A stretch of 64,000 nucleotides of DNA from contig CAMIYM010000005.1 in NCBI GenBank assembly GCA_946403085.1, positions 62,001-126,000 on the forward strand, given 5' to 3'. This document shows positions 49,376-58,676 of the stretch, piece by piece. The position numbers were made by a program, and so were the translations under genes. The notes under the pieces are model-generated. The model was not told the DNA's origin and searched no databases. It worked only from the letters and a program-made list of their open reading frames with translations. This stretch comes from an uncultured Clostridia bacterium. GTDB lineage: Bacteria > Bacillota > Clostridia > Saccharofermentanales > Saccharofermentanaceae. Within the stretch, counting starts at the first letter, position 1. Every line of letters begins with the position of its first letter.

Positions 49376-50064
49376 TATTATTTCCTCCTCTTATAGTTCA
49401 TCTGCTACTTAATCGTTCTTACTTCTTCAGGGTATTTCAATACTGGTTATCGAGAGATTCGCCGTCGTCAACTAGAAGACCTATCTCCTCAAAACCTGGT
49501 AGTCTACACAAATTGCTATTGTATTGTTATCTGGTGTGTTCTTCATTTTCATTACCTCCAATAAGTTATTGATCGTTCTGCCCGAACAACAGGATCATCG
49601 TGAGGTAATGTATCGCCATCGTTCAAGCTTTAGCACCTTGCTTCTGCAGGTTGCTGTGCGGTCAACGGGCTTGCCCCTCACGCACTCTCTATGGTACTTT
49701 TAGTATAACACGTTTTCGAAAAGAGTATGTCCTTTTAATAGGACTGTTTTTCTACGGTTATTCCGCTTGTTTATACGTGCTATGGTTATATTGTATCAGG
49801 TTTCGTTTTTGTCTGCATTCCATTAATGGGACTATTTTTAGGGTTTATAAAAACCTTGTTTTAAAACGAAGTAACCCGGCATTTCTGCCGGGCTGCTCCA
49901 GAAAGGTGAGGTAAAAAACTATGAAAAACCAACAGTAAACAGACACTAGAAAGGAGAAAGAATATGTCGTTTACTTTTAATGCAATTATACAATCTCCCC
50001 GAAAGGTCTGCATGACATTAATGGGACTGAAATCGGGTATTAACGCTATATATTTAATATAATC
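49376..50064. other. 690-bp intergenic region with dyad and hairpin
   Basis: It contains an 8th possible regulon dyad ATGTCCTTTTAATAGGACTG (49727-49746), but with no -10 at 9 bp on either side, and a CCCGGCA-TTTC-TGCCGGG hairpin (49877-49894). CATTAATGGGACT occurs twice (about 49817 and 50013). Only one small frame, at 49964, has a good start. Confidence 0.4.
49964..50062 (+). CDS. 32-residue small frame with strong ribosome site
   Basis: AAAGGAG lies 8 bases before ATG 49964 and the frame runs 32 codons (MSFTFNAIIQSPRKVCMTLM...), ending 2 bp from the convergent exonuclease stop. It is hydrophobic at both ends. The repeated CATTAATGGGACT falls inside it. It may be a small protein or chance. 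Confidence 0.3.
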   Translation: MSFTFNAIIQSPRKVCMTLMGLKSGINAIYLI

Positions 50065-50721
50065 TCAACTATTCATAGTAAACTTGCAGTCCGGATAACT
50101 TGCACATCCCCAGAAATCACCATATACACCAGTGCGTTTCTTTAATATATTGCCACATCTTGGACAAACCTTAACAGCCTTTGCAGCTTCTGATGGATTA
50201 GCTATCTCTTTAGTAAGGCAGTCATATACCTGTTTATTGATGTGACAGTCTGCAAGAGCACGGTGTGCCCCTTCGTAGGAAATACTATAGTAATCTGCCA
50301 AAGCTCCCAAAGAATGGCTGGGAAGATCAGGCAAGTATCTTTTTGAAAGTATAAGTGTATCTAATATTTCGTTATAAATATGTTTACCAAAGATGTTAAC
50401 AGCATCCCGCTGAATAAAACCCATATCAAATCTCTTGATATTGTGACCTACAAGGATGCTGTCTCCAATAAATGAAATAAAGTTCTTTAATGCGATATCT
50501 ATAGTCGGTGCTTCTATTACCATGTCATCCATAATGCCGTTAACACTGCTTGCGGAGTATGGTATATGAAAGCCAGGATTAACGAGAGTAGAGAACTCAT
50601 CAACAACCTCTCCGCCTGATACTTTCAAAGCAGAGATTTCTATTATTGCATCCTTCTCAGGAGACAAGCCGGTTGTCTCAAGATCGAAGAGGACATAGTT
50701 GTCAGTGTAGCTTATAATCAT
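50065..50721 (-). CDS. DEDDh 3'-5' exonuclease with C-terminal zinc ribbon
   Basis: 218 residues. VLFDLETTGLSPEKDAIIEI (D and E of ExoI), LVGHNIKRFDMGFIQRDAV (ExoII) and HRALADCHI (ExoIII His and Asp) give a DnaQ-type exonuclease of about 170 residues, followed by CPRCGNILKKRTGVYGDFWGCASYPDC, a topoisomerase-type zinc ribbon that binds single-stranded DNA. It starts 2 bp after the CxxC gene and points to DNA-end processing along with the AddAB-like pair. Confidence 0.88.
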   Translation of the reverse strand: MIISYTDNYVLFDLETTGLSPEKDAIIEISALKVSGGEVVDEFSTLVNPGFHIPYSASSVNGIMDDMVIEAPTIDIALKNFISFIGDSILVGHNIKRFDMGFIQRDAVNIFGKHIYNEILDTLILSKRYLPDLPSHSLGALADYYSISYEGAHRALADCHINKQVYDCLTKEIANPSEAAKAVKVCPRCGNILKKRTGVYGDFWGCASYPDCKFTMNS

Positions 50722-50723
50722 AC

Positions 50724-51170
50724 TTAAGACGGGTTAAAACGATCTATTATTCTCAATTGATTAATGCTTGACTTTATATCCATAGTCCTATTGCCAATAT
50801 CAAAAAAGTTAATAACCACACACTCTGCATCATACCTTATTACTCGCCCTTCACCATATTTTTTGTGTTTAACTACACTTCCTATGGGCAAAATGCTTTT
50901 GGCAAGTGCAATAATATTCGTTTCTTTTGGACGAGAATACTCCTTTTTCTTCTTAGTATTATCAACAGTTTGGGATTTCTGTGTAGGAGGTTCATCTTCT
51001 GTGTATTGATCACAGTGTGCAGATCCAAAACATTTTCTATTATGGCAAAGACAATACGTATCGCTTTTTCTAAAGTAAAAGCATCGACCTCTATAACGCC
51101 TCGGATCTCCTTCAGCTCGAACCATTTTCTCGTAGTGCCAAGGAGTGCCAGTTAATTGACTTAAACCCAC
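50724..51170 (-). CDS. CxxC protein with UvrD-tail-like domain
   Basis: 148 residues. The N-terminal half has cysteines in RCFYFRKSDTYCLCHNRKCFGSAHC, likely a metal site. The C-terminus LPIGSVVKHKKYGEGRVIRY resembles the small Tudor-like tail domain of PcrA/UvrD helicases that contacts RNA polymerase. It precedes the exonuclease in one unit and follows the AddA-like gene after 137 bp. Role unknown, perhaps an adaptor. Confidence 0.6.
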   Translation of the reverse strand: MGLSQLTGTPWHYEKMVRAEGDPRRYRGRCFYFRKSDTYCLCHNRKCFGSAHCDQYTEDEPPTQKSQTVDNTKKKKEYSRPKETNIIALAKSILPIGSVVKHKKYGEGRVIRYDAECVVINFFDIGNRTMDIKSSINQLRIIDRFNPS

Positions 51171-51307
51171 AATATACGCCTCCTATAACCATTCTACCTT
51201 CAATTATAAAGGGGACATATTAAAAATGTGTTATTGTCACGTAATTAATTAAATAACTCCCGACAAAGTGCGTAAGAACAGCATATTGAGTTCTAAGACA
51301 CAATCAA

Positions 51308-54300
51308 TTAAACATTTATATGATATGTCAAAGCGTCCGCATCGTTGCCTGTAGTTTCCTTGAATGCCTTTATGTATGCTGCAAGCTGGTTCTGATACTT
51401 GGTATCAAGATCATCACCCTCAGCATTCGTCTTATAGTCTACGATGTGCCAGTTGCCACCTGAGCAATAGACAACATCCATCACGCCATTCCAAATAGTA
51501 ACACCATTTTCTGTTTCTTCTTTATAGCAGAACGGTACTTCACAGTATACTTCTTGCGCTGTGAGTAAGACACTGAGGATATCAGCCGGAAGACCATTAT
51601 CTTGGTTGTAGCCACCATTTAATATTGTTTCAGCGACAGAACTAAGATCGCAAGTAATCTTGTCCAAATAAGGTATGAGCCGTGCAGACTTGTATTCGTT
51701 GACTATCTCATCAACAAGCTTTGCAATATCGGCATTTCCATGGACATGTACTATCATTTCCATCAACTTATGGACCATAGTACCCATAATTGCAGCATAT
51801 GGACTTTTATGTGCTTTTGCTTCATCCTCCGACCCGGGAATATCCTTATCTTTTGAAGTTTTAGATATGATACTTAGTCTGCTTGGGTTTTCCAGACTAT
51901 AGGAAGCTTCTTCGGCATTACGATTATTAAGAATGCTTTTCTTCTCTGCTTCTTCATACAAATCTTCAGCATCAAACAGTTTGCCTATTTCTGGCCAACT
52001 AGATTCAGTCGGATTCATTGGTCCGTATATATCAGGAAGCAATTCAGGTTTTAGACTTGCCCATCTGTTTTTACCGGCAGCAAAATTACTTATTATCAAT
52101 GCATTTCTGGCTCTGGTGGCAGCAACATAAATCTTTCTCGTATCTTCTGCCTTAAGAGCTTCCTTTTCCTTCTCCCTTTCCTCATCCGCTCCACTTGTAG
52201 CGAAGAAATAACCATCTTCTGGATTGTCCTTAGTCAGAGCAAATAGATAACCTTCAGTAGTATCCTTTTGATAATCAATCCTTATAGATGGTCCACCGCC
52301 ACCGATTTGTGCAGCGGGAAGAATGATAACCGGAGCTTCCAACCCTTTTACTTTATGAAGATTCGCTATGTGGACTCTGTCTTCCTCGTCATTTAAGCTT
52401 AAGCATCTTTCAATATCGGAGCCACCTGTAAGCAACTTATTAAGATACTCCTTACCATCTTTCAGAGTAACTACCTTGCCGTTCTTCTCTTCATTTCTAA
52501 GGAGTTCCAATGTGTAATAAACAACTTCAAGATTCTCTGCATTAACATGATCGTAAATCTTATAATGGTCCATAATATTTGAAAGAAGAGCTGCCGGAGA
52601 CATATTCTGGGAGTCCTTTGCAAATGCCTTCAGTTCTATTATTCTTTTAGCTACATTCTTTGCTGATTCATCATCAAATTTGGATGCATCAAATGAACCA
52701 TTTAATGACACCTCACCGCCTAATGATCTGTACTTAACCAATTCACCGTTTGTAATGTCAATAATACTTCCATTAAGCGCACCATAAAGTGCTATCTTAT
52801 CGTCAGGATCCGCTACCAATGAATATATCCTGAAGATTTCATTCAATGCTTCATTATCACTGAATTTGACTTCTCCTTCGACTTTTGCAGGAATGCCATC
52901 CTGGTTAAACCGATCAGTAATAGCAGTAATACTCCTTTTGCTGTATGGAATGATCATAATATCGTTATACTTGATCTTTCTTAAATCCTTGCCATCTTTC
53001 CCTCGGATCAGATATTTTTCATTATCAATCAGGATGCTGATCATTATAGAAAGCACTTTAGGATCAAGTTCCTTATCAACAGGATTATAACTGAACACTC
53101 CCTTAAACTCGTCTTGTCTCTCATCAGAAGCAGGTATCTCTTCGAACTTACTCTGGTTGATCGTTTCTTCAGGAAGCAGTTCTGAGAACCTCTTGTTATA
53201 GTACTCACACAAGTCTTTTTCAGACCTGAAATTTCTTGAAAGTTCGAGTAATTCTCCGCCTTTCTCGGCAAACAGTTTCTTCACATTCAAGAACGAAGTA
53301 ACATCCGCATTCCTGAATCGGTAGATTGATTGCTTGGGATCACCGACTATAAAGAGCGAGCCGGGCCTCGGTGTACAATCCTGCCAATTCTCAGCAGGAT
53401 TATCAGAAGACAAATAGAAAAACACTTCTGCCTGCATTGGATTAGTATCCTGAAATTCGTCAATAAGGAAATAACTGTGTCTGTTATAGATGTGACGGAT
53501 TAACTTTCCGCTGCCTTTGCTGACATCTTTCTTCAGCATCTCACGGAGATAATATAAGTAATCAAAATAAGTAAGATATCCCAATTCATGCATAGCATCT
53601 ACAACATAAGGCAAACAACTTACCATGAAATCCATAGATACATCATATTGGGAATTCTGAGTATTCTTAGCAAAACCGTCCTTCTCATTGACCGTGCATT
53701 TAAGTCTCTTTTTCCTGGAAGAAGCCTCTTCAAAATAACCGCTAAGAAACAATCCGTACTCATCCATAGCACTGGTGACTATAGTTATATCATTGAGAGT
53801 TTTCAATGCCCATAAAACACTCGGGAAGTTAGTACTCCATCTGCGTGTTAATGCGTAGTATATATCCGATATTGAATTCCAAGCATTGTTAGAGGTAGAA
53901 GTAACATAACGGATCTCAGGATGATCTTTAAGACACTTTGATAACTTGATCATGTCCTGACGGAAATCCGCATATGTTTCGTCAATGTCAAAATCTTTAA
54001 CTTCAGAATAATTGAAGTGAACATTACGATGTTCAAGAAGCATCTTCATTCCACGATAAAAGACTTCCTTCTCATCGCGGGTAACTATACGAAACATATT
54101 TGCCTTATGAACCAACTCATAACCATACTGACCATTACATATCTTGACGTACATCTGATTCAGAAATGCTTTCAGTTCATCATCAGAAACCAATATGGAA
54201 TCAGATAGTATTCCTGCTTCAGTCGGATGTTCAGACAGAACCATGTTGCAGAACGAATCGATTGTTCCCATGAAACACAGATCAATATCTTTCAGAGCTT

Positions 54301-54616
54301 CTGCACAAAGGCATCTTGTTTTATCGTTAGGTTCAGGCAATTGTCCTGCATAACCTTTGTCTTCCCACTTATATCCGGGATTGCTTCTCTCAATGAGCAG
54401 TTTTTGGAATCTTTCATAAAACTCATTAGCTGCCGCCTTGGTGAATGTAATTGCACATATCTTCTTTATATCAATACCTTTTTCAACCATAGCGACCATA
54501 CGGTTTACAAGCATGGTTGTCTTGCCGGAACCGGCACCTGCTTCTACAAAGAAGTTCTTATCGATCTCTGAAACGATCCTATTACGGGATGTAATGTCCT
54601 TTGTTAAACTATCCAT
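51308..54616 (-). CDS. addA: AddA/RecB-like helicase-nuclease
   Basis: 1102 residues. UvrD-type motifs: EAGAGSGKTTMLVNRM (about 28), CAITFTKAAANEFYERF, LIDEFQDTNPMQAEVFFYL (about 385), GDPKQSIYRFRNADVTSF and LHKVKGLEAPVIILP. The C-terminal RecB nuclease core is WNGVMDVVYCSGGNWHIVDYKTN...YQNQLAAYIKAF. In AddAB the pair resects double-strand breaks and degrades foreign DNA. It starts 3 bp after the addB-like gene. Slightly shorter than typical AddA (about 1200). Confidence 0.85.
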   Translation of the reverse strand: MDSLTKDITSRNRIVSEIDKNFFVEAGAGSGKTTMLVNRMVAMVEKGIDIKKICAITFTKAAANEFYERFQKLLIERSNPGYKWEDKGYAGQLPEPNDKTRCLCAEALKDIDLCFMGTIDSFCNMVLSEHPTEAGILSDSILVSDDELKAFLNQMYVKICNGQYGYELVHKANMFRIVTRDEKEVFYRGMKMLLEHRNVHFNYSEVKDFDIDETYADFRQDMIKLSKCLKDHPEIRYVTSTSNNAWNSISDIYYALTRRWSTNFPSVLWALKTLNDITIVTSAMDEYGLFLSGYFEEASSRKKRLKCTVNEKDGFAKNTQNSQYDVSMDFMVSCLPYVVDAMHELGYLTYFDYLYYLREMLKKDVSKGSGKLIRHIYNRHSYFLIDEFQDTNPMQAEVFFYLSSDNPAENWQDCTPRPGSLFIVGDPKQSIYRFRNADVTSFLNVKKLFAEKGGELLELSRNFRSEKDLCEYYNKRFSELLPEETINQSKFEEIPASDERQDEFKGVFSYNPVDKELDPKVLSIMISILIDNEKYLIRGKDGKDLRKIKYNDIMIIPYSKRSITAITDRFNQDGIPAKVEGEVKFSDNEALNEIFRIYSLVADPDDKIALYGALNGSIIDITNGELVKYRSLGGEVSLNGSFDASKFDDESAKNVAKRIIELKAFAKDSQNMSPAALLSNIMDHYKIYDHVNAENLEVVYYTLELLRNEEKNGKVVTLKDGKEYLNKLLTGGSDIERCLSLNDEEDRVHIANLHKVKGLEAPVIILPAAQIGGGGPSIRIDYQKDTTEGYLFALTKDNPEDGYFFATSGADEEREKEKEALKAEDTRKIYVAATRARNALIISNFAAGKNRWASLKPELLPDIYGPMNPTESSWPEIGKLFDAEDLYEEAEKKSILNNRNAEEASYSLENPSRLSIISKTSKDKDIPGSEDEAKAHKSPYAAIMGTMVHKLMEMIVHVHGNADIAKLVDEIVNEYKSARLIPYLDKITCDLSSVAETILNGGYNQDNGLPADILSVLLTAQEVYCEVPFCYKEETENGVTIWNGVMDVVYCSGGNWHIVDYKTNAEGDDLDTKYQNQLAAYIKAFKETTGNDADALTYHINV

Positions 54617-54619
54617 AGT

Positions 54620-57271
54620 TCATTCCTCCCCTTCAAGATCTTCATCATCAAATCCAAAGTTAAGCCCACTCCAGAATTCATTTTCTTGGCCCTTACTACA
54701 TACCATAAGATATTGACAGTATGTACAGGAATCACTTAACGAATTGCAACACTTGAACTCTCCGTTTTCCATCATCTCTTTGAATTGAGTCAAAGCATAT
54801 TCAAGCTTGCTCTTCATCTCGTCATCATATTTACACTTTACAGTCTGCCCTAATCTTATATATCTGAATTCGGCGCCAGACACTTTATAACCCATGCTTT
54901 CCATGAGGTATGCATACACAATGACCTGAAAGCATGTCATAAAGTCATCTTCGATATGCTTTATCTTCCTTCCTGTTTTGAAATCTACTATCAAACAGGT
55001 TCCATCATCTAATAATTCAACCCTGTCAGGCAGACCATGGATATTAACACCTGTACTGTGTTTGCATTCAATATCCTTTTCAGCCAATACAATCTTACGG
55101 TGCGGATCACCATCATAAGCTGTTCGCATCATGTCAAGAAATTCTTCTCTCACATAAGGGATCTTCTCTGGCATTAGAGGCGGGTGCTGGGCAATATACC
55201 TGTCAAAGAAACTACCGGATAATTCCAGGAATTCTTCACAGGATATGTCACTATCAGCAAGTTGTTCCATAAGAGAGTGAGCCATCGTACCGGTAGCTCT
55301 TGAATCTATAACCTCGTAGGTGTCTTCAGTATCAGGCTCAGGAATTCCCAATACATATCTGAGCATGAATCTTCTCGGGCAACCAAAGAATGTCTCTAAC
55401 GCAGTGGGAGAATACGATTCGTTAATATTCCAACCGGTATAGACATTTTCATTCCTGCCAGCATTGGCAAACCTACCACCTTCCGTGTACGCTTTTCCAA
55501 CCAGCCTGGAAGCGGAAATTGCAGGTTCAAAGTATGTTACTTTTGTAATAGCTTTCTCCAATTCTTCATATGTAACTTCAGTACTGCTCATTTTGTTAAA
55601 TAGCAAATATATGATTGATGAAGCATTATCCCTTTTAAGTTCGGCTGTATTCATACCTGAGTACGATATGACCATATTTGAGCCTAATGAAGAGGCCAAT
55701 TCGGCAAGACATACTGCATTTTTAGTCTTCCTTTTTATGCGATCTTCGGATTTCAGATATGATGCAGCTTCTCCGAACAAGTCCAGATCAGAATCAAGAA
55801 GAAGATAATTCTCTTTGTGTGATCCAGGGAACTTAGATGCCGATAGTCCTGCAATATAAAGATTCTTCCTGACCGAACTGAAAGCTTTGTCTATGCCGGT
55901 TATATGCAGATATCCAGGTTCGCTCTGCTGACTCATTACACTGGTCTTCAAGATGTTTGTTATGGTATCGGCATCAGTCTGATCAGTTCCGGATTCGCTG
56001 ATGTAAACCAATTCATCATAGATTACATTGGATGCGGCTATATCCAAAGTTGTAAGCATCTTAGTTGCTATCTTCGTGTCATCAGATCGAATAACAACGT
56101 ACTCCCTAATAAATTGCTCGCGTGGAGCAGAAAGCACTTCGGCCATTATCTTAAGAAGAGGGATACATTTGAGTTTATTGCTGTATTCCCTATATTCTTT
56201 GGATTCACCTTCAACAATGAATTTGCCTTCTGCCTCAGCTGCATCGGTAAATTCTGCCAACCTCTTAAGATTATGTTTCTTATCATTTGTAAAACCGATC
56301 TCTCCCAGATATCGATAGAAACTACTCCATCTGAAAGATTCATCCTGTTCAGGTAGCAGGCTCATCATCTTGCCCTTATTAAATGACTTGCTGAAAAGCA
56401 TCATCTTCAATGAAGCTGCACTGAAGAAATCATTGGTCCACTGAAAGTAAAGAGACAGTAGCTTTGCAGGATTTGAATTAATGATTGGCACGCCACATCC
56501 GAATGTCATGGGAATGTTGTGTATCAAAGCATAATCAAAAAACAATTGGCTATATGTGCCCGGCTCAGTTACAGCGACAGTACATTCATCAAGTTTCCTA
56601 CAAGAATAAATATCGTCTAATATTGTTTCAACTTCATTAGAAGGTCCATAACAATTCTTTATAGCGGAGATCTTTATTGGTTTATCAGTGGCACCATAGA
56701 GATTCTTAATGCTAATGCGTTTATCTTTTCCACCAGATACTTTCGATAACAGAGCTTTCTCTATCGGACTACATGGATATTCTTCCAAAGAATAAAAATC
56801 AGCATCAATTTCAGAGCATTCAGCAATTGCCTTCCTGATCAACATTATCGAATCGATACTGTTATCTTCCTTAAGACTTTGTACATATCGCTCGTAGACT
56901 ACAAGCAGCGCCTCGTTTTTGTCCAAGAATACATCTTCTGAAAGAAAGGTCTTCTTAAGTTCAGCGGATTCATCGGATGAAACAACAAGACTTCTCAATT
57001 GTCTAACGGCTGATGTCAGATTACGAACATCAGAATATGAAGTTGTCTTAAAGTAAGAAATGCCTTTAACTGCCTCAGAAATCTTAGAGACTTCGTCTCT
57101 GGAATCAATTATATTCTCAGATACACTGATGCCAGAACGCATCAACGCACATTCCGCAAGTTCAGCGCCACTCATGATTCTAGAGTTAAAGCAATTCACA
57201 CCATGAAGTGCAAGGTTCTTGATCAGTTCGTTGCCATTAAGGCCTGGGGCAAGGATAATGCGTTCGTTCAT
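54620..57271 (-). CDS. addB: AddB-like nuclease subunit
   Basis: 883 residues from ATG 57271 (GGAG upstream); about 250 shorter than usual AddB. The nuclease core is VNIHGLPDRVELLDDGTCLIVDFKTGRKIKH (about 755), and the iron-sulfur cysteines are present: CPRRFMLRY plus a C-terminal C-x6-C-x2-C-x6-C-like set (SDSCTYCQYLMVC). The N-terminus APGLNGNELIKN replaces the Walker A found in AddB of Bacillus, so ATP binding is probably lost. Confidence 0.8.
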   Translation of the reverse strand: MNERIILAPGLNGNELIKNLALHGVNCFNSRIMSGAELAECALMRSGISVSENIIDSRDEVSKISEAVKGISYFKTTSYSDVRNLTSAVRQLRSLVVSSDESAELKKTFLSEDVFLDKNEALLVVYERYVQSLKEDNSIDSIMLIRKAIAECSEIDADFYSLEEYPCSPIEKALLSKVSGGKDKRISIKNLYGATDKPIKISAIKNCYGPSNEVETILDDIYSCRKLDECTVAVTEPGTYSQLFFDYALIHNIPMTFGCGVPIINSNPAKLLSLYFQWTNDFFSAASLKMMLFSKSFNKGKMMSLLPEQDESFRWSSFYRYLGEIGFTNDKKHNLKRLAEFTDAAEAEGKFIVEGESKEYREYSNKLKCIPLLKIMAEVLSAPREQFIREYVVIRSDDTKIATKMLTTLDIAASNVIYDELVYISESGTDQTDADTITNILKTSVMSQQSEPGYLHITGIDKAFSSVRKNLYIAGLSASKFPGSHKENYLLLDSDLDLFGEAASYLKSEDRIKRKTKNAVCLAELASSLGSNMVISYSGMNTAELKRDNASSIIYLLFNKMSSTEVTYEELEKAITKVTYFEPAISASRLVGKAYTEGGRFANAGRNENVYTGWNINESYSPTALETFFGCPRRFMLRYVLGIPEPDTEDTYEVIDSRATGTMAHSLMEQLADSDISCEEFLELSGSFFDRYIAQHPPLMPEKIPYVREEFLDMMRTAYDGDPHRKIVLAEKDIECKHSTGVNIHGLPDRVELLDDGTCLIVDFKTGRKIKHIEDDFMTCFQVIVYAYLMESMGYKVSGAEFRYIRLGQTVKCKYDDEMKSKLEYALTQFKEMMENGEFKCCNSLSDSCTYCQYLMVCSKGQENEFWSGLNFGFDDEDLEGEE

Positions 57272-57334
57272 AGAAGATACTCCAAAAAGAAATCTCAAAG
57301 AATAATTACAAATCTCTCTTTGTACAGTATACAA

Positions 57335-57705
57335 CTACTTTATAAAACTAAAATGAATATGGTTTTATGGGTGTGTGAACTGTAAATCCAGTAAGAACAG
57401 CACAAATTAGTCCCATAAGGCAGAGAACTAACAGCGCAATGGCATTATATTATTTGAATGATAGTTTTACTTGTATACATTAAACAGCAGGTGTAAATTA
57501 AACACCTACTGGCATTTCTAGTTACAAAATGGAAATCCGCTTACAACTATTCGAGTTCGTCTATGGTAACAACATGTAGTGATACACGCTTTGCTGTGTT
57601 ACAAGATGTTGGGAAAATTTTATCAGGGATTGAAAGATATAACCATATTTTCTGTGGTTTCTTATCCCTGAATTATCCGTGGGATAATATGATTAATCAA
57701 TAAAT
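57335..57705. other. Intergenic region with hairpins
   Basis: No gene is supported. AGGTGT (57489-57494) pairs with ACACCT (57502-57507), and TTATCCC (57662-57668) pairs with GGGATAA (57681-57687); the second is well placed to end the DUF4926-like unit. A half-match to the regulon dyad (ACAGCAC...GTCCCAT, 57397-57416) lacks a -10 at 9 bp. Confidence 0.35.
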
Positions 57706-57930
57706 CTAGGTGTTTACAGCCTCTAGCTCATCAAAAGTATATGTAATAACATCGAGCGGACATGAATTATCATCCCATAGTTCGACTTCACAAGCCGGGC
57801 CATCTCCGTATAAGCTTACAATGACTCCTGTAGTACCCGCAGGGAAACCTGCTTTCTCAACGAGTGTTTTTACTTTTGTATACTCTTTAATCATAAAACA
57901 CCTGTCAATACTCATAAAACCTAGTCTCAT
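57706..57930 (-). CDS. DUF4926-like protein
   Basis: 62-74 residues; ATG 57930 overlaps the previous stop by ATGA, while an internal ATG at 57894 with AGGTG matches the usual family start MIKEYTKVKTLVEKAGFPAG. TTGVIVSLYGDGPACEVELWDD is the DUF4926 pattern (a small SH3-like barrel found among immunity proteins). Coupled to the membrane protein upstream, which may be its functional partner. Confidence 0.65.
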   Translation of the reverse strand: MRLGFMSIDRCFMIKEYTKVKTLVEKAGFPAGTTGVIVSLYGDGPACEVELWDDNSCPLDVITYTFDELEAVNT

Positions 57931-58496
57931 ACATTTCTCTCAGGGTTCTTATTATTGCTTGTCAGGAGTAATGCCACAAAAATAATCTGAATAACGGGAA
58001 ATCCTATACAATTAACCAATGGATTAAAAACGGTAGGAATTGACCTAGCAATAAATCCAAATATAGTACCTACTATAACGAATAAAATAAAACCAAAAAT
58101 CTTGTAACCAATATTCTTAAAACCTTTAATGAAAAAGCAACAAATTGCAATTATCCAAAATATCAAACCACCCGTTACAAATTTCGCAATTGTAGCAGCC
58201 TCACTGGTTTCTTTTGTTAATATATTACTAACCATACTCTCCGGTTGGTTCGATATTTCTATCATTATTCTTTCATATTCTTTTTTCAGTGTTTGATTCT
58301 GTTCGATAGAATCATAATCTAATGACGAAACCTTGGCCAATACTTCCACTCTGTCATTAATGCGCTTGTAGTAAAAAATATTTGCATCAAGGTATGGAAA
58401 CAACAAGAAGAAAACCACAACCAGTGCCAATAACAGCGCATACATTCTTGGATTTTTCAGATTGCTTTTTACTAAATCAAAGAGTTTTTCTTTCAT
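57927..58496 (-). CDS. Hypothetical membrane protein with extracytoplasmic loop
   Basis: 189 residues. One helix near the N-terminus (MYALLLALVVVFFLLFPYL), a 80-residue polar loop (YYKRINDRVEVLAKVSS), then three helices (FVTGGLIFWIIAICCFF; IFGFILFVIVGTIFGFIA; IQIIFVALLL). No family is recognised. It is translationally coupled to the DUF4926-like gene. Base composition is A/T-rich. Confidence 0.55.
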   Translation of the reverse strand: MKEKLFDLVKSNLKNPRMYALLLALVVVFFLLFPYLDANIFYYKRINDRVEVLAKVSSLDYDSIEQNQTLKKEYERIMIEISNQPESMVSNILTKETSEAATIAKFVTGGLIFWIIAICCFFIKGFKNIGYKIFGFILFVIVGTIFGFIARSIPTVFNPLVNCIGFPVIQIIFVALLLTSNNKNPERNV

Positions 58497-58676
58497 TAAT
58501 ATCTTCTCCTAACGTCTTTCATTTCTTGAAAATAGATGTTGGCAAATGCCCTGTTCTCGATATTTATTCACAAATACCAGTCCGAAAAAGAAATAGCGAC
58601 CTTTCTCCTCCCATCACGCTACTTTTAAATGCATATAAACATACTCATAAATTGCTTTACTAAATAACATCAACAA

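Noticed and set aside
49727..49746. Eighth regulon dyad ATGTCCTTTTAATAGGACTG
   Set aside because: Symmetry is good, but the right end is CTG instead of CAT and no TAnnnT lies at 9 bp, so it was not counted.
57397..57416. Further regulon dyad upstream of the AddB-like gene
   Set aside because: The left arm does not match and no -10 lies at 9 bp on either side.
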